Below, in pieces: positions 8,184 through 15,566 of a stretch of 27,858 bases of DNA; position 1 is the first letter of the stretch; each line of letters begins with the position of its first letter. Origin of the DNA: Deltaproteobacteria bacterium (GTDB taxonomy: Bacteria; JAUYMQ01); assembly GCA_030698575.1 (NCBI GenBank), contig JAUYMQ010000337.1:1-27858 (forward strand), given 5' to 3'. The position numbers and the translations under genes were made by a program. Below the pieces are notes generated by a model. The model searched no databases, was not told where the DNA came from, and saw only the letters and a list, made by a program, of their open reading frames with translations.

Positions 8184-9407
8184 TTGAGCCACACGATTCA
8201 TGATTTCAGAGGGAAACTGCTGCAGCCGGCCCTGCGGGATCACATGCGGGCATACGTGGACTGGCGGAAAGCGCTCGGCACGGCACGGAAGGAAGGGAAG
8301 CCGGCGCCCGAGACCCCCGATCTCGCGCCGATCTCCATCAATCTCGATCTCACGACCGCCTGCAACTACCGCTGCGATCACTGCATCGACTGGGACATCC
8401 TGAATTCGCGCCACAAGCACGTCGAGGCGGAGTTGCGACGCTCGGTGGAGCGCATGGCCGGGCGGGGTCTCAAGTCGGTGATCCTCATTGGCGGCGGTGA
8501 GCCGACCCTCTATCCCGGCTTCGCGGGATTCGTCGAATTCCTGAAGGGCCTCCGGCTTCAGGTGGCTGTTGTCTCGAACGGGGGGCGCGGCAACCGGCTG
8601 CTCGAGGCCGCGGAGCACCTCGATGAGCACGACTGGATCCGCCTCTCGCTCGACTCGGGCAGCAACGACCTCTTCCTGGCCATGCACAAGCCGGTCGACA
8701 AGAAGCTCGATCTCGATTCCATCTGCGAATGGATTCCGAAGATCAAGGAGCGCAACCCCCGCGTGAGGGTCGGTTTCTCCTACATCATCGTCTGGAAGGG
8801 CGCCGAGCGCTCCGGGGTGGAGATTCACGAAAACATCCACGAGATCGTCATGGCCACCGAGCGGGCGCACCGCTACGGCTTTGACTACATCTCGCTCAAA
8901 CCCTTCCTCGAGCGATCGCCCGAGGGCGCCGAAGTGATGGACCCGACCCACGCCCAGGAAGAGCTCGATGCAATTGTTCGCCGGATCCGCGCCGAGGTCG
9001 ATCGCGCCAAGTGCCTCGCGACGGAGAAATTCGACGTCTACGAGAGCACGAACCTCCGCGTTCTCGAGGAGGGCAACTGGAAGGACTACACGAACCAGCC
9101 GCGCACCTGCCACATGCAGGCGCTGCGACAGGTTCTGACACCCACCGGGCTCTACAACTGCCCCGCCCATCGGGGCGAGCATAAGGCGCTGATTGCCGGC
9201 CCTCAGGCCTACTGCGACGACGATGCTTCGCGGGGGACCAGTGAAGGGCTCCTGAAGATCCTCGACGGTTTCGACGCGAGCCACGAGTGCCGCGAGGTCA
9301 CCTGCCTCTACAACGGGGTGAACTGGTGGATTGAAAAGATGATTGAGGATCCCCGCGAGGATGTTGATCTTCCGCTGGCCGACGAGCGGCTGGACTATTT
9401 CCTGTAA
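8184..9407 (+). CDS. Radical SAM enzyme with Cys-rich C-terminal region
   Basis: 407 residues. The radical SAM core has the 4Fe-4S site CNYRCDHC (CxxxCxxC) near residue 55, the GGGEPTL motif, VVSNGG and a LSLDSG strand. The last 120 residues carry five further cysteines (TCHMQ, YNCPAHRG, AYCDD, HECREV, TCLYNG), compatible with a SPASM- or twitch-like auxiliary cluster domain; that assignment is inference. A TTG at 8184 is chosen because GAGGGAG ends 5 bases before it and the protein then starts SHTIHDF; the frame is open upstream but overlaps the preceding gene. It is co-directional with the Gfo/Idh/MocA gene and probably co-transcribed. No precursor peptide gene is seen, so modification of a small molecule such as a sugar is as likely as peptide maturation. 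The reaction is unknown. Confidence 0.88.
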   Translation: MSHTIHDFRGKLLQPALRDHMRAYVDWRKALGTARKEGKPAPETPDLAPISINLDLTTACNYRCDHCIDWDILNSRHKHVEAELRRSVERMAGRGLKSVILIGGGEPTLYPGFAGFVEFLKGLRLQVAVVSNGGRGNRLLEAAEHLDEHDWIRLSLDSGSNDLFLAMHKPVDKKLDLDSICEWIPKIKERNPRVRVGFSYIIVWKGAERSGVEIHENIHEIVMATERAHRYGFDYISLKPFLERSPEGAEVMDPTHAQEELDAIVRRIRAEVDRAKCLATEKFDVYESTNLRVLEEGNWKDYTNQPRTCHMQALRQVLTPTGLYNCPAHRGEHKALIAGPQAYCDDDASRGTSEGLLKILDGFDASHECREVTCLYNGVNWWIEKMIEDPREDVDLPLADERLDYFL

Positions 9408-9442
9408 TACCCGTCCTTCCCAGCTGAACCCGCCACCGCGTA

Positions 9443-9565
9443 TCAGCGCGTCGCGCTTCCCCGGTACTGGTAGTCGGAGAAGCTCGCGCGGCCGGCTGGG
9501 ACGAACTCGTGTACGTCGGCCAGCCGGAAGCCGGCGTCGCGGATAAGATCGTCGATCTTCAGGCT
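9443..9565 (-). pseudogene. Remnant of a methyltransferase C-terminus
   Basis: Directly behind bolA on the same strand and in its frame, after the bolA stop, about 40 codons read SLKIDDLIRDAGFRLADV, then HEFVPAGRASFSDYQYRG, then a stop. This resembles the tail of class I SAM-dependent methyltransferases, which end in a DLL..AGF helix and a Y.YRG.A strand. There is no start codon, Shine-Dalgarno or SAM-binding domain, so it looks like a stranded gene end left by a deletion or insertion. The identification rests on pattern memory only. Confidence 0.45.
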
Positions 9566-9604
9566 AAAATTACTTGTAAAATCTGCCGGAGATCGGGTGC
9601 CAGG

Positions 9605-9880
9605 TCATTTCTGCCAGCCAGAGGTGGGGAGGGTCGTCAGGGCGAGCGCGTGGATCTCGCCTTGCAGGAGATCGGCGAGCGCCTCGTTCACGAGGCGGTG
9701 CTGGGCGAGGGGAGGCATCCCCTCGAAGCGGGCGGAAACGATCTTCACGCGGTAGTGCCCGCCGCCGGAGGCCGCGCCGGCGTGTCCGGCGTGCGCCGCG
9801 CTCTCGTCCGCGATCTCTATGTGCAGGGGATCGAAGCGCTCCCGGAGTATCCGTTCAATCTTCTCGACTGTGTTCTTCAC
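9605..9880 (-). CDS. bolA: BolA-family protein
   Basis: A 91-residue protein with the BolA fold: an N-terminal helix (VEKIERILRERFDP), a strand with a loop enriched in His and Gly, then HYRVKIVSARFEGM and the conserved P.AQHRLVNEAL helix, ending IHALALTTLP. BolA proteins partner monothiol glutaredoxins and act in Fe-S cluster handling; some bind DNA. No glutaredoxin gene is near. It lies 33 bases downstream of the sterol-desaturase gene on the same strand and is probably the last gene of a three-gene transcript. Which BolA subgroup it belongs to cannot be decided here. Confidence 0.9.
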   Translation of the reverse strand: MKNTVEKIERILRERFDPLHIEIADESAAHAGHAGAASGGGHYRVKIVSARFEGMPPLAQHRLVNEALADLLQGEIHALALTTLPTSGWQK

Positions 9881-9913
9881 ATCACTCCCGTTCCCGCCGT
9901 CAGACCGGCGATC

Positions 9914-10753
9914 TCATCGCCCGCGATCCGTGATCGACGCGCCTGCCGCATCGCCCCGGAGTGGCTGCGTCAGCATCTTCGCAAGGCCGTACTCCGCCGG
10001 CGACCGGAAACTCTCGAGCCCTATTCGCATCTCGAGATGGCCGTCCCGCGGCTGGGCCCGGTAGGTGCCCAGCAGGCGATCCCACCAAGGCAGATTGAAT
10101 CCGAAGTTGCTGTTGGTTTCTCGTGTCACGACCGAGTGGTGCACGCGATGCATGTCCGGGGTCACGACGAACCAGCGCAGCACCCCGTCCAGCGCCGACG
10201 GGATGCGCACGTTCGAATGGTTGAAAAGCGACATGCTGCTGAGAACTATCTCGAACAGGACGACTGCCGCAACCGGCGGGCCGATCGCGGCGACGGCCCC
10301 CACCTTGATGACCATGCTCAGCAGGATCTCGGCGGGGTGAAAGCGGCCGCCCGTTGTCACGTCGAAGTCGACGTCCGAGTGATGCATCCGGTGAAAGCGC
10401 CAGAAGAGCGGCACGGCATGGAACATGACGTGCTGCAGGTAAATCAGGAGATCCAGAAGCAGGACTGCGGCGGGCAGGGCTATCCAGGCGGGAATCGCGG
10501 CAACCTTCAGGAGTCCCCAGCCCCGTTCGCCGGCCGCGATGGCCATACCCACCGCTGCGGCGGGAAAGAGCAGCCGGACGAGCAGCGTATTGATCACGAG
10601 GATGCCCAGATTGGGCGGCCACCGGCGCCTATGCGCGTTCTCGATCCGCCGGCGCGGGAGAAAAATCTCCGCGAGGGCCATGACTCCGAAGACGGAAGCG
10701 AAGGCCCCGAAACGGACGAGCGCTTCGTTCTCCTGCATGATCGCCGCGATCAC
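9914..10753 (-). CDS. Sterol desaturase / fatty acid hydroxylase family membrane protein
   Basis: An integral-membrane di-iron oxygenase of 279 residues. The eight-histidine signature is present: HVMFH, HRMHH, a single His in FNHSN, and HRVHH near residue 205. Hydrophobic segments lie near residues 15-30, 47-70 and 85-110, and again around 150-175. Such enzymes hydroxylate or desaturate sterols, hopanoids, carotenoids or fatty acids; the substrate is not evident. The GTG start at 10753 overlaps the stop of the upstream alpha/beta hydrolase by 4 bases (GTGA), indicating translational coupling. BolA follows. The hydrolase-hydroxylase coupling suggests a lipid or ether-lipid function, which is inference. 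Confidence 0.9.
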   Translation of the reverse strand: MIAAIMQENEALVRFGAFASVFGVMALAEIFLPRRRIENAHRRRWPPNLGILVINTLLVRLLFPAAAVGMAIAAGERGWGLLKVAAIPAWIALPAAVLLLDLLIYLQHVMFHAVPLFWRFHRMHHSDVDFDVTTGGRFHPAEILLSMVIKVGAVAAIGPPVAAVVLFEIVLSSMSLFNHSNVRIPSALDGVLRWFVVTPDMHRVHHSVVTRETNSNFGFNLPWWDRLLGTYRAQPRDGHLEMRIGLESFRSPAEYGLAKMLTQPLRGDAAGASITDRGR

Positions 10754-11649
10754 GGAGATCCCTCGAGGAACTCCGCCAGCGCCTTGCAGAACTCCTCGGG
10801 CCGCTCGAGTTCCGGGAAGTGCCCTGTCCCCTCGAACTCCCGGTAGGCCGCATGCGGCAGATGGGTGAGGGATGAACGCTTGTCGGTCCGCCGGTGCGTG
10901 CGATCCTTCAGGCCCCAGAGAACCATTGACGGCTTCTCGAGGTCGCTGAACTTCGGCGCGGGTTCGGACACGAGTTTCTGGAAGGCCGAGGCCAGCGAGT
11001 AGCCGGCGCCCTGATCGAACGCAGCCTGTGCGACGGTGTCAAAGCGCGCCGCGGTGGCGGTGTCGGGCGTGCAAATGTCGTACCAGCCGCGCGCGACGCG
11101 CCGCTTACCGACCGCCAGAATGAGCTGCCCGAGCACGGGCGTGCCCAGCCGCCCCTGCGGATCCACCCGGTTGTACCAGGCGATCTGCTCGGGCCAGGAC
11201 GGGGTTTGAATCAGGATAATGTGCGATACGAGTTCGGGCCGATCGGCGGCCAGACGAAGGGCCATCTGGCCCGCCACGCAGGAAAACGCGACAACGCAGG
11301 GCGCGGCTTCGAGCCTGTCGAGAATTTTCGCCGCGATGCGCACCTGCGACTCGAAAGAGAAGCTGAAGCCCTTCTTGGGAACTGACAGGCCGAAGCCCGG
11401 GATCTCGAGACAAATCACGCGATGCGCGGGCGACAGAAGTTCGAAGAGGCGGTCGTAGTGCTCGATGACGTTGGGCGGATCGGGCGTGAAGACAATCGTC
11501 GACGGGCCCCTGCCGAGATCGCGCACACGCACGAGGGCGTCGTCCAGTTCAATGTGCCCGAGGCCCGGCCGCTCCGCGGACGCTGTGGCGCGCCGCAGGC
11601 GGGGCAACAGCCGCTGCATGAGGGTTCGATCAATCCATCCGGCGTCCAT
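10750..11649 (-). CDS. Alpha/beta hydrolase with atypical nucleophile elbow
   Basis: 299 residues with an alpha/beta hydrolase fold: an oxyanion-side strand TIVFTPDPPNVIEHY, the IPGFGLS turn near residue 85, an Asp in LWGLKDR, and the catalytic His in EGTGHFPELERPEEF near the end. The nucleophile elbow reads VVAFSCVAG instead of GxSxG, with Ala before and Val after the presumed Ser, so the exact nucleophile (Ser or the adjacent Cys) is uncertain. The ATG at 11649 follows GGGGAGAA. It is first in the minus-strand transcript, coupled by a 4-base overlap to the sterol-desaturase-type gene, and divergent from selO. It could be an esterase, thioesterase or epoxide hydrolase; the substrate is unknown. 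Confidence 0.85.
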   Translation of the reverse strand: MDAGWIDRTLMQRLLPRLRRATASAERPGLGHIELDDALVRVRDLGRGPSTIVFTPDPPNVIEHYDRLFELLSPAHRVICLEIPGFGLSVPKKGFSFSFESQVRIAAKILDRLEAAPCVVAFSCVAGQMALRLAADRPELVSHIILIQTPSWPEQIAWYNRVDPQGRLGTPVLGQLILAVGKRRVARGWYDICTPDTATAARFDTVAQAAFDQGAGYSLASAFQKLVSEPAPKFSDLEKPSMVLWGLKDRTHRRTDKRSSLTHLPHAAYREFEGTGHFPELERPEEFCKALAEFLEGSP

Positions 11650-11726
11650 GGGCCGTTCTCCCCTGCGCGCCCTCCCGATCGTCGAGGCCGCGCGCTCGCC
11701 GCCCGGGGCCTATGTTAGCATCGGCG

Positions 11727-11738
11727 GGGCAATTGCCC
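11727..11738 (+). promoter_or_regulatory. 12-bp palindrome between divergent genes
   Basis: GGGCAATTGCCC is a perfect palindrome in the 129-base gap between the alpha/beta hydrolase (minus) and selO (plus). It lies just downstream of TATGTTAGCAT, a possible -10 region for selO. Its location would suit an operator serving one or both genes, but palindromes of this length also occur by chance. Confidence 0.25.
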
Positions 11739-11778
11739 ACGGATGGGCGCCGTAGCGCGCCCCGGAGTATTTTCAATC

Positions 11779-13197
11779 ATGCCGGTTTCAGCCGCCTACC
11801 GCCCCGCACCGCGCTTCCCGGCGCTGGGGGGCGCCTTCTTCGACGCCGTCGAGCCTGCGTGCTTTCCGACGTCGAGAATCCGCTACCGGAATGATCGGTG
11901 GGCAGCCCGGATCGGGCTCGAGGATCTCGACGGCCAGGAATGGGAGCAGCATTTCGCGCGCTTCGAACCGCTTCCAGGAAATCTCGACCGGCCTCTTGCG
12001 CTGCGTTACCACGGCCATCAGTTCATGGTCTACAACCCGAACCTGGGCGACGGCCGCGGCTTTCTCTTTGCGCAGCTCATCGACGCCCGGGACGGACGCC
12101 TGCTCGATCTCGGCACGAAGGGGAGCGGGCAGACGCCCTGGTCGCGGGGCGGCGACGGACGGCTGACCCTGAAAGGCGGCGTCCGTGAGGTTCTTGCCTC
12201 GGAAATGCTCGAGGCGCTGGGCGTCAGCACCTCCAAGAATCTGAGCCTCATAGAGACGGGCGAATCGTTGCACCGTGGCGACGAGCCCGCGCCGACCCGT
12301 TCCGCCGTTCTCGTGCGCCTGAGCCATTCCCATGTGCGCTTCGGGAACTTCCAAAGGTTGTCCTATCTCAAGGACGGCGCGAGTCTCCGGAACCTGCTCG
12401 ATTACTGCATCGAGAATTACATGCCGGAACTCGCCCTCTCCGGGAACAGGCCTGCGGCCTTTCTTCGGGAGGTATCCCGGCGGAGCGCCGCACTCTGCGC
12501 AAGCTGGATGATGGCCGGGTTCGTTCACGGTGTGCTGAACACCGACAACATGAACGTGACGGGCGAGAGCTTCGACTACGGCCCCTACCGGTTCCTGCCA
12601 GCCCTCGATCCGGCTTTCGTGGCGGCCTATTTCGATCACGGCGGATTGTACGCCTACGGCCGCCAGCCGTTGATCGTGCGCTGGAATCTCGAGCGGCTCG
12701 CCGATGCGCTCCGGCCCCTCGCAACCGAGGCGTCGCTTTCGGAGGCGCTCGACGGATACGAACACGATCTCGATCTCGCGCTGCAAGCAGGGTTCCTGTC
12801 GCGGCTCGGGCTTCGCGCGCTGGGGCCGGAGTCCGATGCGCGACTCCTCGCGGTGGCTTCCGAATTTCTCGAAGAGAGCGGTGCGGGATTCGAGCAGTTC
12901 TTCTTCGACTGGCGCGGCGGGATGGGCGCCGAGCGGCGCGCGATGAACGGCCCCGCGGGCGCGCGCTACGCGGGAGGTCCCTTTGCTTCCTTCCGGCGCG
13001 CACTCGAGACCTACGAGCCGGAAGCCCGGGCCGTTCGCGCCCATCCGTACTTCGAAGGCGTGCGCCCGTGCGCGCTTCTCGTTGACGAGGTGGAGAAAAT
13101 CTGGGAGGCTATCGCCGATCGCGACGACTGGTCGCTCTTTGACGCCAAGATCGCGCGCATCGGCGAGATGCGGGACGCCTACGGCGGGCAAACCTGA
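11779..13197 (+). CDS. selO: Protein adenylyltransferase SelO (YdiU family)
   Basis: A pseudokinase-fold enzyme that transfers AMP to Ser, Thr or Tyr of target proteins and is linked to oxidative stress in other bacteria. At 472 residues it is close to the usual bacterial length. Key residues are in register with the characterised Pseudomonas syringae protein, about 1-4 residues later: Lys114 in GTKGSG, Asp256 and Asn257 in LNTDNM, and Asp266 in FDYGP. LALRYHGHQF and LGDGRGFLFAQ are further family blocks. No selenocysteine motif is seen at the C-terminus. ATG 11779 is preferred to ATG 11743 because GGAG precedes it and family homology starts shortly after. DoxX follows after 20 bases. Confidence 0.95.
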   Translation: MPVSAAYRPAPRFPALGGAFFDAVEPACFPTSRIRYRNDRWAARIGLEDLDGQEWEQHFARFEPLPGNLDRPLALRYHGHQFMVYNPNLGDGRGFLFAQLIDARDGRLLDLGTKGSGQTPWSRGGDGRLTLKGGVREVLASEMLEALGVSTSKNLSLIETGESLHRGDEPAPTRSAVLVRLSHSHVRFGNFQRLSYLKDGASLRNLLDYCIENYMPELALSGNRPAAFLREVSRRSAALCASWMMAGFVHGVLNTDNMNVTGESFDYGPYRFLPALDPAFVAAYFDHGGLYAYGRQPLIVRWNLERLADALRPLATEASLSEALDGYEHDLDLALQAGFLSRLGLRALGPESDARLLAVASEFLEESGAGFEQFFFDWRGGMGAERRAMNGPAGARYAGGPFASFRRALETYEPEARAVRAHPYFEGVRPCALLVDEVEKIWEAIADRDDWSLFDAKIARIGEMRDAYGGQT

Positions 13198-13217
13198 CCG
13201 GACGATAAGGGGGAAAT

Positions 13218-13646
13218 ATGATCGGATCCATCCTCGACAACACCACGCGTCAGAGTGCGGGATCGTTCGGGCTGCTGGTTCTCCGGGTCGGCACGGCCGG
13301 CATGATGATCTACTCCCACGGCTGGGACAAGCTCGCCGGTTTCACCGAGAAATCAGCCGTCTTCCCGGATCCGCTGGGCATCGGCAGCGCCGCGAGCCTG
13401 GCCCTGGCCACCTTCGCCGAGTTCTTCTGCGCCATCGCGATTCTCCTCGGCTTCGCGACGCGGGTCGCCGCGCTTCCCCTCGTTATCAACATGCTCGTGG
13501 TGGTGCTGGTGGTCCACGGCGCCGACCCCTTTGCAAAGAAGGAGTTCGCGCTGCTGTACGCGATTCCCTACATTACCCTCCTCTTCGCGGGCGGTGGAAA
13601 ATATTCCCTCGATGCGGTTCTATGGTCCCGGTCACGCGGGCGATAG
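13218..13646 (+). CDS. DoxX family membrane protein
   Basis: 142 residues with four hydrophobic helices (about 18-35, 52-75, 78-98, 108-125), typical of DoxX/DoxD-like inner-membrane proteins. LRVGTAGMMIYSHGWDKL near the start and AEFFCAIAILLGFATRVAAL in the middle are characteristic. Family members form redox-related complexes (for example with SseA/SodA in Mycobacterium) or act with thiosulfate oxidation; the role here is not known. The Shine-Dalgarno AAGGGGGAA precedes ATG 13218, and the selO stop is 20 bases upstream. A weak stem overlapping the stop codon, followed by GTTTTT (13656-13661), could reduce read-through into the next gene. Confidence 0.9.
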   Translation: MIGSILDNTTRQSAGSFGLLVLRVGTAGMMIYSHGWDKLAGFTEKSAVFPDPLGIGSAASLALATFAEFFCAIAILLGFATRVAALPLVINMLVVVLVVHGADPFAKKEFALLYAIPYITLLFAGGGKYSLDAVLWSRSRGR

Positions 13647-13777
13647 ACCGCCTCCGTTTTTCCCCCCACGCCTGAATCCTTTTTCGCGCTTCCGGCATCA
13701 GGATAGGGAGGGGTTTGCGCGCCGCCGGCCCCCGGCAGGGCCGGTCCAGGTCAACAGAGTCAAGAGGAGGAAGACGC

Positions 13778-14965
13778 ATGGCCGCAGGAAAGAATGGTTC
13801 CGCGCTCGATGTGGAGCGCGTGGTCCGCGAGCGGTACGGGGAGGCCGCGCGCGGGCGCGAGGAGGCGCTTTGCTGCCCCCTGGAGTACGACCCCCGCTAT
13901 CTCGAGGTCATTCCGGAGGAAGTTCTCGAGCGCGACTACGGTTGCGGAGATCCGTCGCGCTACGTGCGCGAGGGCGACACGGTTCTGGATCTCGGCAGCG
14001 GCGGCGGCAAGATATGTTTCATCGCGGCGCAGATCGTCGGACCCAAGGGGCTCGTGATCGGTATAGACATGAACGATGAGATGCTCGCGCTTGCCCGCCG
14101 GAGCGCCCCGATCGTGTCCGAGCGCGTCGGCTATGCGAACATCTCCTTCCACAAGGCCCGCATTCAGGATCTCGCCCTCGATCTCGACAGGCTCGAGGCG
14201 AGGCTCAATGACAAGCCGGTCAAGAGCCTCCACGATCTCGCGTCCCTCGACGAGTACTCCCGGCGCCAGAGGGCCGGGCAGCCTCTCGTTCCCGACGCGT
14301 CCGTCGACGTCGTCATATCAAACTGCGTCCTGAACCTCGTGCACGACGCCGACAAGCCGGCGCTCATCCGGGAGATCTTCCGCGTCCTGAAACCCGGCGG
14401 CCGCATCGCCATCTCTGACATCGTGAGTGACGAGTTCGCGCCGGAGGCGCTCAAGGCCGATCCGGAACTCTGGAGCGGCTGCATTTCCGGCGCTTTCCAG
14501 GAGGAAGAGTTGCTGCGCGCGCTCGAGGAGGCGGGATTCTATGGCATCGCCCTGGATCAGTGGGTCGAGGAGCCCTTCCGGGTAGTCGATGGAATCGAGT
14601 TCCGCGCGATCACGGTGACGGGGCGAAAGGGAAAAGAAGGGCCCTGCTTCGAGGCGAACCAGGCGGTGATCTACAAAGGTCCCTGGAGGCAGGTCGAGGA
14701 CGACGACGGCCACGTGCTTCGCCGCGGCCAGCGGGTGGCCGTGTGCGCCAAGACCTACCGGATCTACACGTCGCCTCCTTATTCGCAGGACGTCATCGCG
14801 GTCCCGCCGCGTATCGAAATTCCCCTGACGGCCCGGGAGCCCTTCGACTGCGCGCGCACCGCGCTCCGCCACCCCCGCGAAACCAAGGGCGAGGCCTACC
14901 GCGAAAGCACGCCGGCGCCGGCCGCCGGCAGCGGCGGCTGCTGCGCGCCCGGCGATTGCGGATGA
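13778..14965 (+). CDS. ArsM-like SAM-dependent methyltransferase with Cys-rich tail
   Basis: 395 residues. The SAM-binding motif is DLGSGGG (about 71-77), with IGIDMND as the acidic strand. Three cysteines align with the conserved triad of arsenite methyltransferases: Cys56 in YGCGDP, Cys183 in SNCVLNL and Cys235 in WSGCISG. An additional Cys32-Cys33 pair precedes them, and the protein ends [10 protein letters not shown]. Compared with well-known ArsM proteins there is an insertion of about 25 residues before Cys183 and a C-terminal extension of about 100 residues. AGGAGG sits 7 bases before ATG 13778. An OsmC gene follows and DoxX precedes. Methylation of As(III) or another thiophilic metalloid is the best guess; no arsR, arsB or arsC is present nearby to confirm it. 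Confidence 0.82.
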   Translation: MAAGKNGSALDVERVVRERYGEAARGREEALCCPLEYDPRYLEVIPEEVLERDYGCGDPSRYVREGDTVLDLGSGGGKICFIAAQIVGPKGLVIGIDMNDEMLALARRSAPIVSERVGYANISFHKARIQDLALDLDRLEARLNDKPVKSLHDLASLDEYSRRQRAGQPLVPDASVDVVISNCVLNLVHDADKPALIREIFRVLKPGGRIAISDIVSDEFAPEALKADPELWSGCISGAFQEEELLRALEEAGFYGIALDQWVEEPFRVVDGIEFRAITVTGRKGKEGPCFEANQAVIYKGPWRQVEDDDGHVLRRGQRVAVCAKTYRIYTSPPYSQDVIAVPPRIEIPLTAREPFDCARTALRHPRETKGEAYRESTPAPAAGSGGCCAPGDCG

Positions 14966-15023
14966 CGACCCGGGGCCGCAGCCCGTCCAGCGCTGTTAAA
15001 TTTTCTGAACCGGAGGCTCCTTC

Positions 15024-15485
15024 ATGTCGGAACACAAGGCGTCGGTGACCTGGAAGCGGAACACGCCCGACTTCAGCTACGAGACCTATGACCGGACGCA
15101 CGCCTGGCGCTTCGAGGGGGGCGTGACGCTCACCGCGTCGGCGGCGCCGGAGTTTATGGGAAACCCCGAGCTGGTCGACCCGGAGTCGGCCTATGCCGCC
15201 TCGCTTTCGAGCTGTCACCTGCTCTCGTTCCTCGCGATCGCCGCGCGGAAGAAGTTCACCGTGGACAGTTATGCGGACCATGCAGTTGCAACCCTGGAGA
15301 AGAACGCCGAGGGAAAGCTCGCGATCACGCGTGTGGTCCTTCGACCGCGGGTGACTTTCGGGGGCGAGCGGATCCCCGACGAAGCCGAGATCAGGAAGCT
15401 CCACGAGCGCGCTCACGGCATTTGCTTCATCGCCAATTCTGTTCGCTCGGAGGTCGTCGTGGAGCCGGTGGTGGGCGCGGGGTGA
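15024..15485 (+). CDS. OsmC/Ohr-family peroxiredoxin-like protein
   Basis: 153 residues. OsmC proteins reduce organic hydroperoxides using two cysteines; both are present, Cys64 in SSCHLLSFL and Cys134 in HGICFIANSV. The N-terminal strand block (ASVTWKR, WRFEGGVTLTASAAP) and the long central helix match the OsmC rather than the Ohr pattern. ATG 15024 follows GGAGG. It is 58 bases after the ArsM-like gene and probably in the same transcript. It faces the CLC transporter gene across an 81-base convergent gap, in which I see no clear terminator. Confidence 0.92.
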   Translation: MSEHKASVTWKRNTPDFSYETYDRTHAWRFEGGVTLTASAAPEFMGNPELVDPESAYAASLSSCHLLSFLAIAARKKFTVDSYADHAVATLEKNAEGKLAITRVVLRPRVTFGGERIPDEAEIRKLHERAHGICFIANSVRSEVVVEPVVGAG

Positions 15486-15566
15486 CCGGCGGCGACACTC
15501 AGTCGGAGAGCGCCCGCAGGCCCTGAGGGATGGCGACGGCAGCATCGGGCCGAGGGAGCGGGGGCG

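Noticed and set aside
11616-11640. GGTTCGATCAATCC resembling a tRNA T-loop
   Set aside because: It lies within the coding sequence of the alpha/beta hydrolase and no acceptor or anticodon arms can be formed around it.
13637-13663. Rho-independent terminator after doxX
   Set aside because: The stem is short and bulged and overlaps the stop codon; the T run alone is not enough.
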